Assembly: GCA_965601665.1 (NCBI GenBank) | Contig: OZ271833.1 | Span: forward strand, 2,418,001-2,482,000 | Reading direction: 5' to 3' | Length of the DNA: 64,000 bases | From: JANQNX01 sp965601665 | GTDB taxonomy: Bacteria; Pseudomonadota; Gammaproteobacteria; Eutrophobiales; Eutrophobiaceae | Shown here: positions 20,417 through 30,362 of the stretch, in pieces | Position numbering within the stretch: position 1 is the stretch's first letter | Layout: every line of letters starts with the position of its first letter | The notes under the pieces: generated by a model | The model's input: only the letters and a program-made list of their open reading frames with translations | Told to the model about the DNA's origin: nothing | The model's database searches: none | Program-made: the position numbers and the translations under genes

Positions 20417-21983
20417 TTTCTTTAATTCGCGTGCGATTTATATCAGTGCCGACAAGGTGTCGGTGCATCACCTCGTGCGTAATGAGCTATCAAGCTCTTA
20501 CCTGTTTGATGTAGACGATGAGGGGAGGGCTAACTTCAAACGTTACCTTGCCGAGTCAGAGAATACGCCCGCCTATATCCTGGTTGACATCATCGAGGAG
20601 GAATTCCGTCAGGATACGATTCCCCATGTGTTTGGCGCAGACAGGGACGCCTTAATCAAACGTAAACAGGGTCGTTTGTTCAGGGATGCAAAACTACAAT
20701 TCGCCGACCTGCAGGGCAGGGAAGAGGAAGGCAGGCGTGACGACAGGTACCTGTTTACCGCGTTAACAAATAACGAGATCCTTGAACCCTGGCTGGATAT
20801 GCTCGATGAACAAAAGGTGCCGGTAAAGGGAATTCTATCGTTACCGCAATTATTACAGTCGTATATTCAAACCATTCCCAATATGTCCGACTATGCGCTT
20901 GTGGTTTCCATGCAAAGCATCAGCGGTCTAAGACAAACGTTTTTTTTACGAAAACAGTTAAAGATCAGTCGTCTGTCCAAGCTACCCAGGTTCGGCACCG
21001 AACCCTATGCGCCGAGGGTCGCTGCCGAGGCGGACAAGATACAGCGCTACCTTAATAGCCTGAGACTGGTGCCATCAGACAAAAATCTTGATGTGTATGT
21101 ACTGGCTGATAAAAAGACGCTGGATGAAGTAGAAAAAGAAGCGTCATCACTTTCAAGTGTTAATTTCAGACCGTTAAATGTGCAGGAACTCGCTACCGCT
21201 GCCGGCATCAAGGTTGAACAAACGATCCCCTTTTCTGAACTGCTATTTATAAGCCACCTGTTAAAGTCGTCGCTACCGAATTTTTACGCGTCTAGCAAGG
21301 TAACTCGCTACGCAAAAATGCGCAGTATGCGCGTCGTAATGAATGTGTGCAGTATGCTATTGTTGCTTGGTAGCGTGATTTATAGCGGGTATGGCTTGAT
21401 GGGCGCGTTACTTTATAAACAGCAGGCAGAGGATTCCAGAAGTAAGGCAGACTTTTACCAGGCGCGCTACAGTATGGCTAAACAGCGCTTGCCGCAAACG
21501 CCGGTAGATCCTTACAAGATAAAAACCGCAGTCGATGCAGCTGATACGCTATTTGAGTACAAGTCAAGCCCGTACGACATGTTACGTGTACTGGGCCAGA
21601 GCATTAAGCAGTTTCCAGCAATAGAGCTGGATGACATTAACTGGCAATTCAGCACCCGTCCTGAAGCAAATTACGATAATGCTTCAGGAAACGGTTCACA
21701 GGGCCAGGACGTAATGGTTGCCGTCGGTAGTGATACTTCCTATAAATATTATCAGGTGTCCCGGATTGATGCGCATATAGCGTCTTTTGATGGCAACTAT
21801 CGCGATGCCATAGCATTGGTGAACAGTTTTGCAGAGACCTTGCGTGAGCATGAGAGCATATTTGATGTAACAATCACATCGTTTCCAATTGATGTGAGTT
21901 CGACAGCATCGTTGCAGGGCGACGCGGAGCAGGTCAATCGCGAAGCGCTTTTTTCACTACAGGCTGTGATGGGGATTAATTAA
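20388..21983 (+). CDS. MshI-like pilus biogenesis protein (PilM/PilN-like)
   Basis: 531 residues from the ATG at 20388, overlapping the fusion gene's end by 29 nt; a TTG at 20334 is possible but would lie deeper inside that gene. The first ~300 residues resemble the actin-like cytoplasmic half of PilM/GspL/MshI proteins (YISADKVSVHHLV, YALVVSMQSISGLRQTFFL). A membrane segment at about 320-345 (VVMNVCSMLLLLGSVIYSGY) is followed by a coiled and periplasmic region like PilN. It most likely anchors the assembly ATPase to the inner-membrane complex. Homology is judged from layout and position more than from residues. Confidence 0.65.
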   Translation: MISLLKSKSDFFNSRAIYISADKVSVHHLVRNELSSSYLFDVDDEGRANFKRYLAESENTPAYILVDIIEEEFRQDTIPHVFGADRDALIKRKQGRLFRDAKLQFADLQGREEEGRRDDRYLFTALTNNEILEPWLDMLDEQKVPVKGILSLPQLLQSYIQTIPNMSDYALVVSMQSISGLRQTFFLRKQLKISRLSKLPRFGTEPYAPRVAAEADKIQRYLNSLRLVPSDKNLDVYVLADKKTLDEVEKEASSLSSVNFRPLNVQELATAAGIKVEQTIPFSELLFISHLLKSSLPNFYASSKVTRYAKMRSMRVVMNVCSMLLLLGSVIYSGYGLMGALLYKQQAEDSRSKADFYQARYSMAKQRLPQTPVDPYKIKTAVDAADTLFEYKSSPYDMLRVLGQSIKQFPAIELDDINWQFSTRPEANYDNASGNGSQGQDVMVAVGSDTSYKYYQVSRIDAHIASFDGNYRDAIALVNSFAETLREHESIFDVTITSFPIDVSSTASLQGDAEQVNREALFSLQAVMGIN

Positions 21984-22621
21984 TGGCAAAAGCAGAAAAA
22001 AAACCCGGGGAAATTGACTGGAGCGTACTCAGGACGCCATTAATCCTTCTTTTTGTCAGCTTGTTGCTTGGTGGTTCCCTTGTAGCTGGCAGTTATTATT
22101 TCAGTACTGCGATGGAGAAGGAATACAAGGCGCAAAAGGCCCAGTTTCAGAGCATCAGTCGTCGCTATCTGGATATCGACCAGGAAGAAAAACTGTTGCT
22201 TGACTACTATCCGCGTTTCGTACAACTCTATAACAAGGGAATTCTTGGCCGGGAGAGAAGGCTCGACTGGATTGAGGCCCTGCGACAATCCGGTGAGATT
22301 GTTGACATACCGCAATTAAGCTACGCTATTGAATCACAGAACGAGTTCCTGCCCGCTTATACCATCAATTACAACGGCTATAAGCTGTATAGCACGCGTA
22401 TGGAGCTGAAACTCGGTTTGTTGCATGAGGGTGATATTTTCAACCTGTTTCGACAGTTAAATAACAATGCCAAGGGGATGTATACCGTCAGCCAATGCAG
22501 TTTCAAAAGAAAGAACAACGAAATCAGGTTTGAAAAAGACCAGGCAAATATAGATTCTGCATGCACCCTGCAGTGGATCACGATCAACTTGCCCGATGGA
22601 CAGGACATAGAAGTATTATGA
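21983..22621 (+). CDS. MshJ/PilO-like inner-membrane pilus protein
   Basis: 212 residues with a short cytoplasmic N-terminus, one membrane segment (about 19-40, PLILLFVSLLLGGSLVAGSYYF), a coiled-coil stretch and a small periplasmic domain. This is the layout of PilO/MshJ alignment-complex proteins. The start overlaps the preceding stop (TAATG), indicating translational coupling. It probably pairs with the product of 20388-21983 and with the PilP-like product of 22618-23091. Confidence 0.7.
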   Translation: MAKAEKKPGEIDWSVLRTPLILLFVSLLLGGSLVAGSYYFSTAMEKEYKAQKAQFQSISRRYLDIDQEEKLLLDYYPRFVQLYNKGILGRERRLDWIEALRQSGEIVDIPQLSYAIESQNEFLPAYTINYNGYKLYSTRMELKLGLLHEGDIFNLFRQLNNNAKGMYTVSQCSFKRKNNEIRFEKDQANIDSACTLQWITINLPDGQDIEVL

Positions 22622-23091
22622 AGCAACTTTATCCTGTAGGCGTTGGCGTTGCATTGTCATTTTTTATGGTATCAGTCCCTGTTAATGCTGACACACTGGG
22701 AAAACTCTTTACCAGTGAAGAAGAGCGCGCGCGTCTGGAATACGTTCGTAAGCAGAAACCGGTCGTTGAAAAAGCAATTACTGATACCGAGGAAATTGAC
22801 GAAATATTTGAAGAAACGTCTGTTAACGAAGAGATAGTTGTACGTGACACCCTGAACCTGAAAGGTTTTGTGAAGCGGTCTGATGGCAAGAATAGCGCAT
22901 GGATTAACGAAGGAAACACCTATGAAGGTGATCTGGATACCCTGTATATCAGGGTCAACTCGGGCGACATTAATGACGACAACGTCACAATCAATATGCC
23001 GGATAACAAGACCCGGGTAAAATTGAAGGTTGGTGAAGCGTACGATCCAAACAGTCGTCAGGTCATCAGTACAACAACGAGTAATAATTAA
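22618..23091 (+). CDS. MshK/PilP-like periplasmic pilus protein
   Basis: 157 residues. The ATG at 22618 overlaps the previous stop (ATGA) and starts a signal peptide (MKQLYPVGVGVALSFFMVSV, cleaved after VNA); an upstream in-frame ATG at 22561 would place a non-signal stretch before it. The mature part has an acidic helical segment (about 28-65) and then a small beta-rich domain (LNLKGFVKRSDGKNSAWIN), as in MshK and PilP-type proteins that link the inner-membrane complex to the secretin. The assignment rests on size, signal peptide and gene order. Confidence 0.65.
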   Translation: MKQLYPVGVGVALSFFMVSVPVNADTLGKLFTSEEERARLEYVRKQKPVVEKAITDTEEIDEIFEETSVNEEIVVRDTLNLKGFVKRSDGKNSAWINEGNTYEGDLDTLYIRVNSGDINDDNVTINMPDNKTRVKLKVGEAYDPNSRQVISTTTSNN

Positions 23092-23156
23092 GGCACCCGC
23101 ATTGACGGGCTTATATGCCATTCCAGCACAGCATTATGAAAGGTCCGATCCAGATA

Positions 23157-26100
23157 ATGAGCAAACAGTCGGGCCAGACTCTACTGGCATTTGTACTGGT
23201 TATGGTGATTGGCTCATCTTATCTTCTGGTCAGGACCTTTAATGCCAATACAACCCGAATCGCTGCCGGTGAGCAGGCCGCCTATAAACTGAAACTGGCC
23301 AAGCAGGCCTTGATTGGTTACGCCGCCAGTTATCCAGACAATGTGAATCCTGATGAAGGTCCCGGATACCTGCTTTGTCCAGATACCAACGGCGATGGTT
23401 TTGCCGAGACCAACTGTTCTGGCGCTGCTATAGGTCGATTCCCCTGGAAAACACTGGAGTTAACTGATGTCTATGACGCCAGTGGACAGACGCTATGGTA
23501 CGCACTTTCCCAAAACTATCGTTACGGCCCCAATAAACGCATTCCGCTCAATAGTGAAACGCCGGGACAGCTTACTGTTGATGGCGTTGGAGATATCGTT
23601 GCTATCCTGTTCTCACCGGGTATTCCGGTAGCGGGGCAAACACGTACTGTGGGTTCCAATGTGGTCAGTGATTTCCTGGATGGAGAAAATGCAGACGGTG
23701 ATGCTGATTTTGTTACGACATTAGCGGCGCCAAATAGGAAACAACAGGATGGCGTTTACGATGCAAACGACAACCTGGTGTTCAATGATCGTCTTGTCTC
23801 CATTAGTCGAGAAGAATTGATGCGTGTGGTAGAGCGACGTGTAATGGGTGAGTACCGACAGGTGCTGGCCAACTATTTTGCCACCTATAACGCCTATCCA
23901 TGGCTAACTGGTTTCGCTGATCCAAAGGCAACCAGTCGTCCAATCAGTGGTACCGCTGATAGCGGTAGTACCACAACCGTGTTGATTGATGGTGGCCAGA
24001 ATTTCCAGCAGCTTAATATCAATACTAATGACATTGTCTATAACACGACAGATGGTTCTCTAGGTCTGGTAGCCAGCAGTCCCACCCAGGCAGACCGTAT
24101 TACTGTTACTGCACTTTACCAGGGCGTGGATAATGACTTTGATGAAGATGATAGCTATGTTGTTTTGAGCAGGGACAGGAACAGCATTTACACCGGCGCT
24201 GCTACCGGGGGAAGTGCCGGGATGGTACTGGAAGATATCGCCGTTAGTTTTGCCTCTATGCCTATTGCCGCAGGCGATGTGGTCGAAAGCCTGACCGACG
24301 GCTCCAGCGGTATTATTGATAGTATTTCCGGCAGCACGATTACGGTAAGCGCATTAACAGGTGGTACTACGAACCAGTTTGCTAATCTTGATGATTACAT
24401 CATTCGTTCGAACTATGGATCACATAGTGGTGGCGGAAATACCTTAACACTACAGGATGCCAACAAGGACTTTACCGCACAGGGCATCCAGGTGGGTGAT
24501 CTTGTCTGGAACCTGACCGATGACTCCATGGGGCGCATCTCTGCGGTAACAACGACAACATTGTCGGTAAATGAACTGTTATTCGGTACTGATAATGACT
24601 TTGATAGCAACGATTTCTATATGATAGTCCGTCACGAGGCTACAACAAACACCCGCGAGGGTTTGTTGTCTTTCCATCAGGAGGGTGTACCTTTTCAAAC
24701 CGGCTTACAACTTGACTGGAATATCACAGCCGCATTGGCCGATATGAACCTGGTGAGCGCCAACCTGTTGCAACAAACCTATATGACCAACCTGCTGAAC
24801 TCGTTCAGTCTCTCTTTTCCCGATACCGTTTCTACCTGTGTCTGGATTACGATAGATACGGCCGACTGCAACGCATATTACCGTGATTATCTCAGTATCG
24901 ATGGACGCATGACGTCAGGTAATAATACTGACCGGATAACCGACAGCGCGGCGCAATTCGTTACTGATGACGTCAAGACGGGCGATATTGTTCAAAACTA
25001 CGATGATGAAACCTCGGTCATGTCTGGTACTGCCGATAGTGGCAGCAGCGGTACGACACTGATCGACGCAGGCAATAATTTCAGCGGACTGATTCCATAC
25101 AGCTTTTTGATTCATAACACCACTACGGGTACGCGCGGACTCATTGCGGAAATCGTCGACGCAAACACCCTTGTCATTGAACCCTATGTTGGATCAGCGA
25201 CAACGCCGATCACGTTTAACAGCGGTGAGAGTTTCACGATCTATGCACCGCGTACCGCTGTCGTCGATTACAGGGTTAACCAGAGCGAAGTTGATACTGA
25301 CAGGCTTAACAGCTATAACCCTGATTTTGATACGAATGAATACTATCGTGTTATACCGGCAGCAAACTCTTTTTCAGGTATTGTCGATAGTGAAACGGAG
25401 ATCGGTGGCATCGATACCCTGACCGATGGCAGCGAGGATTTTATCACCATGGGTGTAGAAATAGGCGACGTCATTCATGTGCCATCGCGAGATGAATGGG
25501 GCGAGATAACAGCTATAACGACGACGACGATAACAACGGATTTGTACGGTCCTGACGATCAGTTTTATAGTGGTGACAACTATACGGTTTATTTTGATTA
25601 TGTTTATTCCAGGGAGCATATAATCCACACTCGATTCCGCGGCAACCAGAACACGACCGCGATCAATGAGATCAGGAGCAGGGATGTCTGCCTCGGCTAC
25701 AATTCAGACTGCACGTCAATTTCTTCTGCAAACTTTACCGGTAATTCTGCCACGCCATTGTTAACCGTGATTGACTATGAAGAAGACCAGGTAACACAGA
25801 TTGGCTCAGCGATCTTTACACCCACTGCAAATAGCAATGGCAGCCTCCGTGTCAGTGACATCAGGTACAGCCTTGCCGAGAATAGTGGTGACTTACCTGG
25901 CTGGTTAATCACAAATGATTGGCATAAGTTTGTTTATGTGGCCTATAGTAGCGACGACGCGCCGGGGGTAGCGGCTGTTTGTTCCGCCGGCACGGACTGC
26001 CTGTCTGTTGATGTTACCTGGAATGCCAATGCGACGACGCAGGATAACAAACGCGCCTTGCTGATTGCGGCAGGTGCCGAGACCAATACACTGCGAGATG

Positions 26101-26267
26101 CCAGCTGCAGTGTGCTGGGCACAGCCGTGGCACAGGACAGGACAGCGGGTACGATAAACAACTATTTTGAGCTAGAGAACTGTGACGCCGGTGATGATTT
26201 GTTTACCTTTGACCGTGACGGAAACAGTTTTAATGACCAGGTCAGTGTCATCGCGACAGTACCATAG
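23157..26267 (+). CDS. Very large pilin-like protein with repeated modules
   Basis: 1036 residues from the ATG at 23157 (ATGs at 23115 and 23136 are in frame). The N-terminus SKQSGQTLLAFVLVMVIGSSYLL is a prepilin-like helix with Gly before the hydrophobic stretch but no Glu at position 5, as in GspK/PilX-type minor pilins. A CPDTNGDGFAE loop follows. Between about 23940 and 25600 there are five to six copies of a 60-75 residue module of the form ...DxxxxFxxxGVxxGDxVxNxTDGSxGxI...TTLTV...DNDFDxxDxYxV. No known enzyme domain is visible. It probably sits at or near the pilus tip and acts in adhesion; that is inference. Confidence 0.7.
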   Translation: MSKQSGQTLLAFVLVMVIGSSYLLVRTFNANTTRIAAGEQAAYKLKLAKQALIGYAASYPDNVNPDEGPGYLLCPDTNGDGFAETNCSGAAIGRFPWKTLELTDVYDASGQTLWYALSQNYRYGPNKRIPLNSETPGQLTVDGVGDIVAILFSPGIPVAGQTRTVGSNVVSDFLDGENADGDADFVTTLAAPNRKQQDGVYDANDNLVFNDRLVSISREELMRVVERRVMGEYRQVLANYFATYNAYPWLTGFADPKATSRPISGTADSGSTTTVLIDGGQNFQQLNINTNDIVYNTTDGSLGLVASSPTQADRITVTALYQGVDNDFDEDDSYVVLSRDRNSIYTGAATGGSAGMVLEDIAVSFASMPIAAGDVVESLTDGSSGIIDSISGSTITVSALTGGTTNQFANLDDYIIRSNYGSHSGGGNTLTLQDANKDFTAQGIQVGDLVWNLTDDSMGRISAVTTTTLSVNELLFGTDNDFDSNDFYMIVRHEATTNTREGLLSFHQEGVPFQTGLQLDWNITAALADMNLVSANLLQQTYMTNLLNSFSLSFPDTVSTCVWITIDTADCNAYYRDYLSIDGRMTSGNNTDRITDSAAQFVTDDVKTGDIVQNYDDETSVMSGTADSGSSGTTLIDAGNNFSGLIPYSFLIHNTTTGTRGLIAEIVDANTLVIEPYVGSATTPITFNSGESFTIYAPRTAVVDYRVNQSEVDTDRLNSYNPDFDTNEYYRVIPAANSFSGIVDSETEIGGIDTLTDGSEDFITMGVEIGDVIHVPSRDEWGEITAITTTTITTDLYGPDDQFYSGDNYTVYFDYVYSREHIIHTRFRGNQNTTAINEIRSRDVCLGYNSDCTSISSANFTGNSATPLLTVIDYEEDQVTQIGSAIFTPTANSNGSLRVSDIRYSLAENSGDLPGWLITNDWHKFVYVAYSSDDAPGVAAVCSAGTDCLSVDVTWNANATTQDNKRALLIAAGAETNTLRDASCSVLGTAVAQDRTAGTINNYFELENCDAGDDLFTFDRDGNSFNDQVSVIATVP

Positions 26268-26275
26268 TATGTTTC

Positions 26276-26986
26276 ATGTTTAGGCAGATACGACAATACG
26301 GATTTACACTCATAGAACTGGCAATTGTACTGTTTGTTGTCGGACTGTTGCTGGGTGGATTCCTTGCACCACTTGCTAACAAGATCGAATTTGAAAACCG
26401 CCAGGAGACACAGGTTGCCATGGAAGAAATCAAGGATATCCTGCTTGGATTCGCCATGGAAACCGGCTATTTGCCCTGCCCGGATACAGATGGCGACGGT
26501 GTTGAAAACCTGGTGACCGCAGGCACGGGGGCCCCGGGTCTGACCTGCGCCAGTGAGTCAGGGCAGGTGCCTGCGACTACTATTGGTGTGAATGCCGAGG
26601 ACGCCTGGGACAATGCTTATGTCTACCGGGTCGATGATGAATTTGCCGATCGGTCTGATCCGCCAAACACGGATGGCAAGTCAACGGACACCTGCGCTTC
26701 AACAGCAAACATCTCTTTTGCATTATGTTCCACAGGTAATATTACCGTGCTTGATAGTGCCGGCGGTAACACCATCGCAAACCTGATTCCCGCGTTGTTA
26801 ATTTCAAGTGGACAAAACGGGTCGGGCACGCCTTCAACAGACGAAGCAGAAAATACTGATGGTGACGCCGTTTTTGTACAGCGGGACTATAGCTCCGACG
26901 ATACCAACGAGTTTGACGATATTGTCCTGTGGCTGTCGCCACATATACTACGAAACAGGATGGTCGAGGCTGGTGTGTTACCCTGA
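26276..26986 (+). CDS. Type IV pilin-like protein
   Basis: 236 residues beginning MFRQIRQYG|FTLIELAIVLFVVGLLLGG, a textbook prepilin peptidase site with Glu at position 5. The head carries CPDTDGDGVEN, nearly the same loop as in the large pilin-like protein just upstream, so the two share a related head region. It starts 9 nt after that gene and its end overlaps the convergent kinase gene by 9 nt. It is probably a minor pilin of the MSHA-like system; the major pilin may be this one or the product of 30418-31173. Confidence 0.82.
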   Translation: MFRQIRQYGFTLIELAIVLFVVGLLLGGFLAPLANKIEFENRQETQVAMEEIKDILLGFAMETGYLPCPDTDGDGVENLVTAGTGAPGLTCASESGQVPATTIGVNAEDAWDNAYVYRVDDEFADRSDPPNTDGKSTDTCASTANISFALCSTGNITVLDSAGGNTIANLIPALLISSGQNGSGTPSTDEAENTDGDAVFVQRDYSSDDTNEFDDIVLWLSPHILRNRMVEAGVLP

Positions 26987-28660
26987 TGCTTCCTGTTTGC
27001 GTAGCTCAAAGCAAACGCGTCCAGGCTCATTGTGCAACAGTTCAAGTTTGTAATTGAATAAAGCCGCATGTTTAGCTGCCTGGTACAAACCAATACCAAG
27101 ACCGTTATCTGACTTTACCGGATTCTTTAGTAATTGACGGCTGGTTGTTTCATCAATACTGTTGCCAGAGTCGCATACGCTTAGGCTAATAGTCGTCTCA
27201 TCACAGGATAGTGATACGTTTACCCTGACATTGGTACCGTTAATCATTTTGTTGTATGCATTTTCAAGCAGGTTATCAATGACGCTGTCGAAAAGGTCAA
27301 CTGGAATTAGCTGGTCTTCCTGTAAGTTGTCCTGGTATTTGATGCCCACACTTTGATGCCGCCGCTTTAGTTCGCGCCACCAGTCCTTGATATAAACCTG
27401 TTCGGTACTGGGTTCTTCCGGTGATTGCAGCTTGTCCAGTGCCAGCTGCAGTCGTTGGGTCAGGTTGGGTAATTGCTTTCTAAGCACTTGCTGTGAGACC
27501 GCTGTTGTACCACCCTCGTCTGTATTACCTACAATGCTGGTGATTGCCTGCAAGCTCTGCAGCAGGTTCTTTATGTCATGTGTAATGCGTGCGCCTGTCT
27601 CATATATCGCCTTGAGATGTGCTTGCTGCGTTAGTTCTTCTTCGCGCAATTTGTTGCTATAAAAGTCGTTTAATAATTTAATCAGCAAATCACAATGTAG
27701 CTTCAACGCTACACCAGACGTGTTATATATGTATATGCGGCAGGTGAAGTGACTGGTTTCGAGGGGCACATAAAAATCTGTTTTTTTTCCGGCTTCCTTG
27801 TTTTTGTCCCCCAGTTCCCAGGTTACCCCCGAAATCCAGCTGAAGTTAATCATGGCAACCATTGCCTCCTGCAGGAACTCATCCGCGCTGAGTTCCTTGT
27901 CATTAATGACAGAAAGTTCTGATAGCCACTGCTCAAGGGGCGTGCCGATATTTAGCATGTAGCTTGACCACAGCTGTAATACACCGCTGAACTCGGATCG
28001 ACTGGTTAGCAACCAACTGATGGCAATGATAAGCACGCCAATTACCAATGTTGTTTGCGTAAGAGCAATAAAGTAGGTCGATTGACTCAGGAACATGGTA
28101 AGCACGCTACCCAGGGCGACGAGAGCGGTTAGCATGGCTGTGGTAATTGCATGTATAAAGACGACTGATTTCTGCCCGGTAGAAGAATTGATACCCGGAA
28201 ACAGAAATATGACTGACGCTACTAACGGTAACAGGAAAATCAACCATTGGCCCTGGACAAAATCAATATTGGCAATGTTAGGCACACAGCCAAAGAGTAG
28301 TTCCATAACAAGGAAAGACAGGGCGATTAACAACGCGATTCTTTCATTTTTATCAAATGCAACACGTCCGCTGATAAAACCGATTAGCGTGATCAACCAG
28401 GCGAACAGTAACCAGTAATTCAGCCAGTAAGTGAAGGTGAGTGTAAAAATAAAGAACAGCAGCGTATTATCAATGCTGAGCCTTTCGTCACTGCGCCATA
28501 CAGGTTGCCAGATTAAAAACATGCCCAGGTGGCTTAGCATCATTGATTTTGACATCAGACTGCCAAAGTCATACCAGATCGCAATGTGCAACATTAACAA
28601 CATAATAAAGAGAACAAAATTTTCTCTTTTATAAAAGCTGTCTTTAGCAGTAATGCCCAT
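26978..28660 (-). CDS. PrsK-like membrane sensor histidine kinase
   Basis: 560 residues. About eight membrane segments fill residues 14-240, with almost no periplasmic sensor domain. A cytoplasmic GAF-like region follows. The phospho-acceptor motif is GARITHDIKNLLQSL, and a HATPase domain contains DNLLENAYNK, SVCDSGNSID and NGLGIGLYQA. The layout (many N-terminal spans, GAF-like region, HDxKN box) resembles PrsK kinases, and the regulator gene at 11610 is PrsR-like, so the two are probably partners although 14 kb apart. It is convergent with the pilin gene and divergent from the ABC permease. Confidence 0.82.
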   Translation of the reverse strand: MGITAKDSFYKRENFVLFIMLLMLHIAIWYDFGSLMSKSMMLSHLGMFLIWQPVWRSDERLSIDNTLLFFIFTLTFTYWLNYWLLFAWLITLIGFISGRVAFDKNERIALLIALSFLVMELLFGCVPNIANIDFVQGQWLIFLLPLVASVIFLFPGINSSTGQKSVVFIHAITTAMLTALVALGSVLTMFLSQSTYFIALTQTTLVIGVLIIAISWLLTSRSEFSGVLQLWSSYMLNIGTPLEQWLSELSVINDKELSADEFLQEAMVAMINFSWISGVTWELGDKNKEAGKKTDFYVPLETSHFTCRIYIYNTSGVALKLHCDLLIKLLNDFYSNKLREEELTQQAHLKAIYETGARITHDIKNLLQSLQAITSIVGNTDEGGTTAVSQQVLRKQLPNLTQRLQLALDKLQSPEEPSTEQVYIKDWWRELKRRHQSVGIKYQDNLQEDQLIPVDLFDSVIDNLLENAYNKMINGTNVRVNVSLSCDETTISLSVCDSGNSIDETTSRQLLKNPVKSDNGLGIGLYQAAKHAALFNYKLELLHNEPGRVCFELRKQEASG

Positions 28661-28733
28661 AAATAAACGTATCCAGCGTGTTTTTTGTTATATTAGCCTA
28701 GTATGCACACTCGACAAAGACACGTCCGTGATT

Positions 28734-29504
28734 ATGAATAAAAACGCGCTGACGATCACAAGGTTCCTGTTGCTGGAAGCAACTCGTGACCGCTTTACCC
28801 TGTTGATATTGGCAGGGTTAGTGATTGCAAGCCTGGTGTCGTTGTTTATTGGTGAACTTGCGGTTACTGAAAGTCTATCCATGCAAACCGCAACATTGGC
28901 TTTTCTGCTACGTTTGTTTGCAGTATTTACGGTTAGTCTGTTTATCATCAGCAGCATGCTGCGCGAGTTTCATGATAAGGGGTTCGAATTGGTACTGTCT
29001 CATCCGGTTAACAGGACTGATTACTTTCTCGGTAAATTTCTCGGTTTTGCAGCCATTGCGTTTTGCGTTACGTTCGGTGTGAGCATTTGTTTGTTGCTAC
29101 TGGTGCCGGGTATGGACTTGCTGTATTGGTCGCTATCCCTGTTTTGCGAGCTATTGATCGTTGTTAGTTTGAGCATGCTTTGCCTGTTTACGCTTAACAA
29201 TGTCACCCAGGCGTTTACTGCCGTTGCCGCATTTTATTTGTTAGCCCGTTGCATACAAACGATTCAGCTATTGAGTAATGCCCCGATTCTTGAACAGCAT
29301 TCTTTAAGCCATCAGTTTATGGAAGCATTTATTGGTCTCTTGGCCTATATAATTCCGGATCTACATCGTTTTACGATGACAGAGTGGTTGGTCTACGGTA
29401 TTGCGGATGTTATGGATATGCTGGCCGTGTTTCTGCAAACACTGATTTACGTAGTCTTGTTATCAACTGCCGCATTGTTCGATCTGCATCGCAGGATACT
29501 CTAG
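28734..29504 (+). CDS. ABC-2 type transporter permease
   Basis: 256 residues from the ATG at 28734 (upstream in-frame codons to 28653 are possible but have no ribosome site). About six hydrophobic segments; the motif SHPVNRTDYFLGKFLGF between the second and third spans is typical of NosY-like ABC-2 permeases. Its ATPase is probably the product of 31220-31975, with two other genes in between. The substrate is unknown; the neighbouring pilin gene suggests a link with the cell surface or pilus assembly. Confidence 0.82.
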   Translation: MNKNALTITRFLLLEATRDRFTLLILAGLVIASLVSLFIGELAVTESLSMQTATLAFLLRLFAVFTVSLFIISSMLREFHDKGFELVLSHPVNRTDYFLGKFLGFAAIAFCVTFGVSICLLLLVPGMDLLYWSLSLFCELLIVVSLSMLCLFTLNNVTQAFTAVAAFYLLARCIQTIQLLSNAPILEQHSLSHQFMEAFIGLLAYIIPDLHRFTMTEWLVYGIADVMDMLAVFLQTLIYVVLLSTAALFDLHRRIL

Positions 29505-29507
29505 CTG

Positions 29508-30254
29508 ATGTCAGCTTTATTTACAGTGACAAGACCCAGCAGCGATGTGCCAGTCGTTATAAGGCTGATGCTTGTGCTCACCCTTGTCGCCCAGGTAGTT
29601 TTTTATGCGGTTCAGCCAGAGATAAAAGCCGTTAAAACCAGATTGTCATCACCGCCATCGGCAAACTATATTGCGCTGCTTGGATTCGGTGACAGAATAA
29701 CCGCCGCAAGACTGACGATGTTATGGTTACAGGCATTTGATAATCAGGCGGGCTTGAGTTTGTCATTACGAGAGCTTGACTATTCACGCGTTACCGAGTG
29801 GTTGGATACCATATTGCAACTCGATAGTGCCATGCAGTATCCGTTGTTGGCAGCCGCGAGGTTTTATGCAGAAGTGCCTGACCCGGCACGACAGCGACAA
29901 ATAATTGCGTTTATCCAGGCAAGGTTCCTGGAACGTCCAGACGAGCGTTGGTCATCCATGGCACATGCAATATATGTGGCCAAGCACAGGTTGAAAGATC
30001 TGCCACTGGCACAGGAATGTGCCCGTCTCCTCAGACTACATGCGACAGCGGACCACGTTCCCTACTGGGCAAGACAGATGGAGTTTTTTGTCCTTGAAGA
30101 TATGGGAGAGCTGGAAGCAGCAAAGATACTGATAGGGGGCTTGCTGGAGAGTGGTGAACTGGATGACCCTAATCAGCAGCGCTTTCTGGCCGGACGCCTG
30201 CAAAAACTGGAACAGCAATTACAGGAACAAACAAACCCGGTTATTCAGCGCTAA
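29508..30254 (+). CDS. Membrane-anchored TPR-like protein of unknown function
   Basis: 248 residues. One membrane segment near the N-terminus (about 17-38, VVIRLMLVLTLVAQVVFYAV) and a helical, probably periplasmic domain with TPR-like pairs (SMAHAIYVAKHRLKDLPLAQECARLL, then MEFFVLEDMGELEAAKIL). I do not recognise a named family. It starts 3 nt after the ABC permease stop and is surely co-transcribed with it. It may couple the transporter to an extracytoplasmic partner such as the pilin encoded next. Confidence 0.6.
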   Translation: MSALFTVTRPSSDVPVVIRLMLVLTLVAQVVFYAVQPEIKAVKTRLSSPPSANYIALLGFGDRITAARLTMLWLQAFDNQAGLSLSLRELDYSRVTEWLDTILQLDSAMQYPLLAAARFYAEVPDPARQRQIIAFIQARFLERPDERWSSMAHAIYVAKHRLKDLPLAQECARLLRLHATADHVPYWARQMEFFVLEDMGELEAAKILIGGLLESGELDDPNQQRFLAGRLQKLEQQLQEQTNPVIQR

Positions 30255-30362
30255 GCTCGTACTGTCGAAATATCAACAGTATTGTTGATAAATCATCATA
30301 TGTAGCTAGAATTTACATTAGGTAATTATTTAAAAATCAATAAAAACATATAAATACGAACA

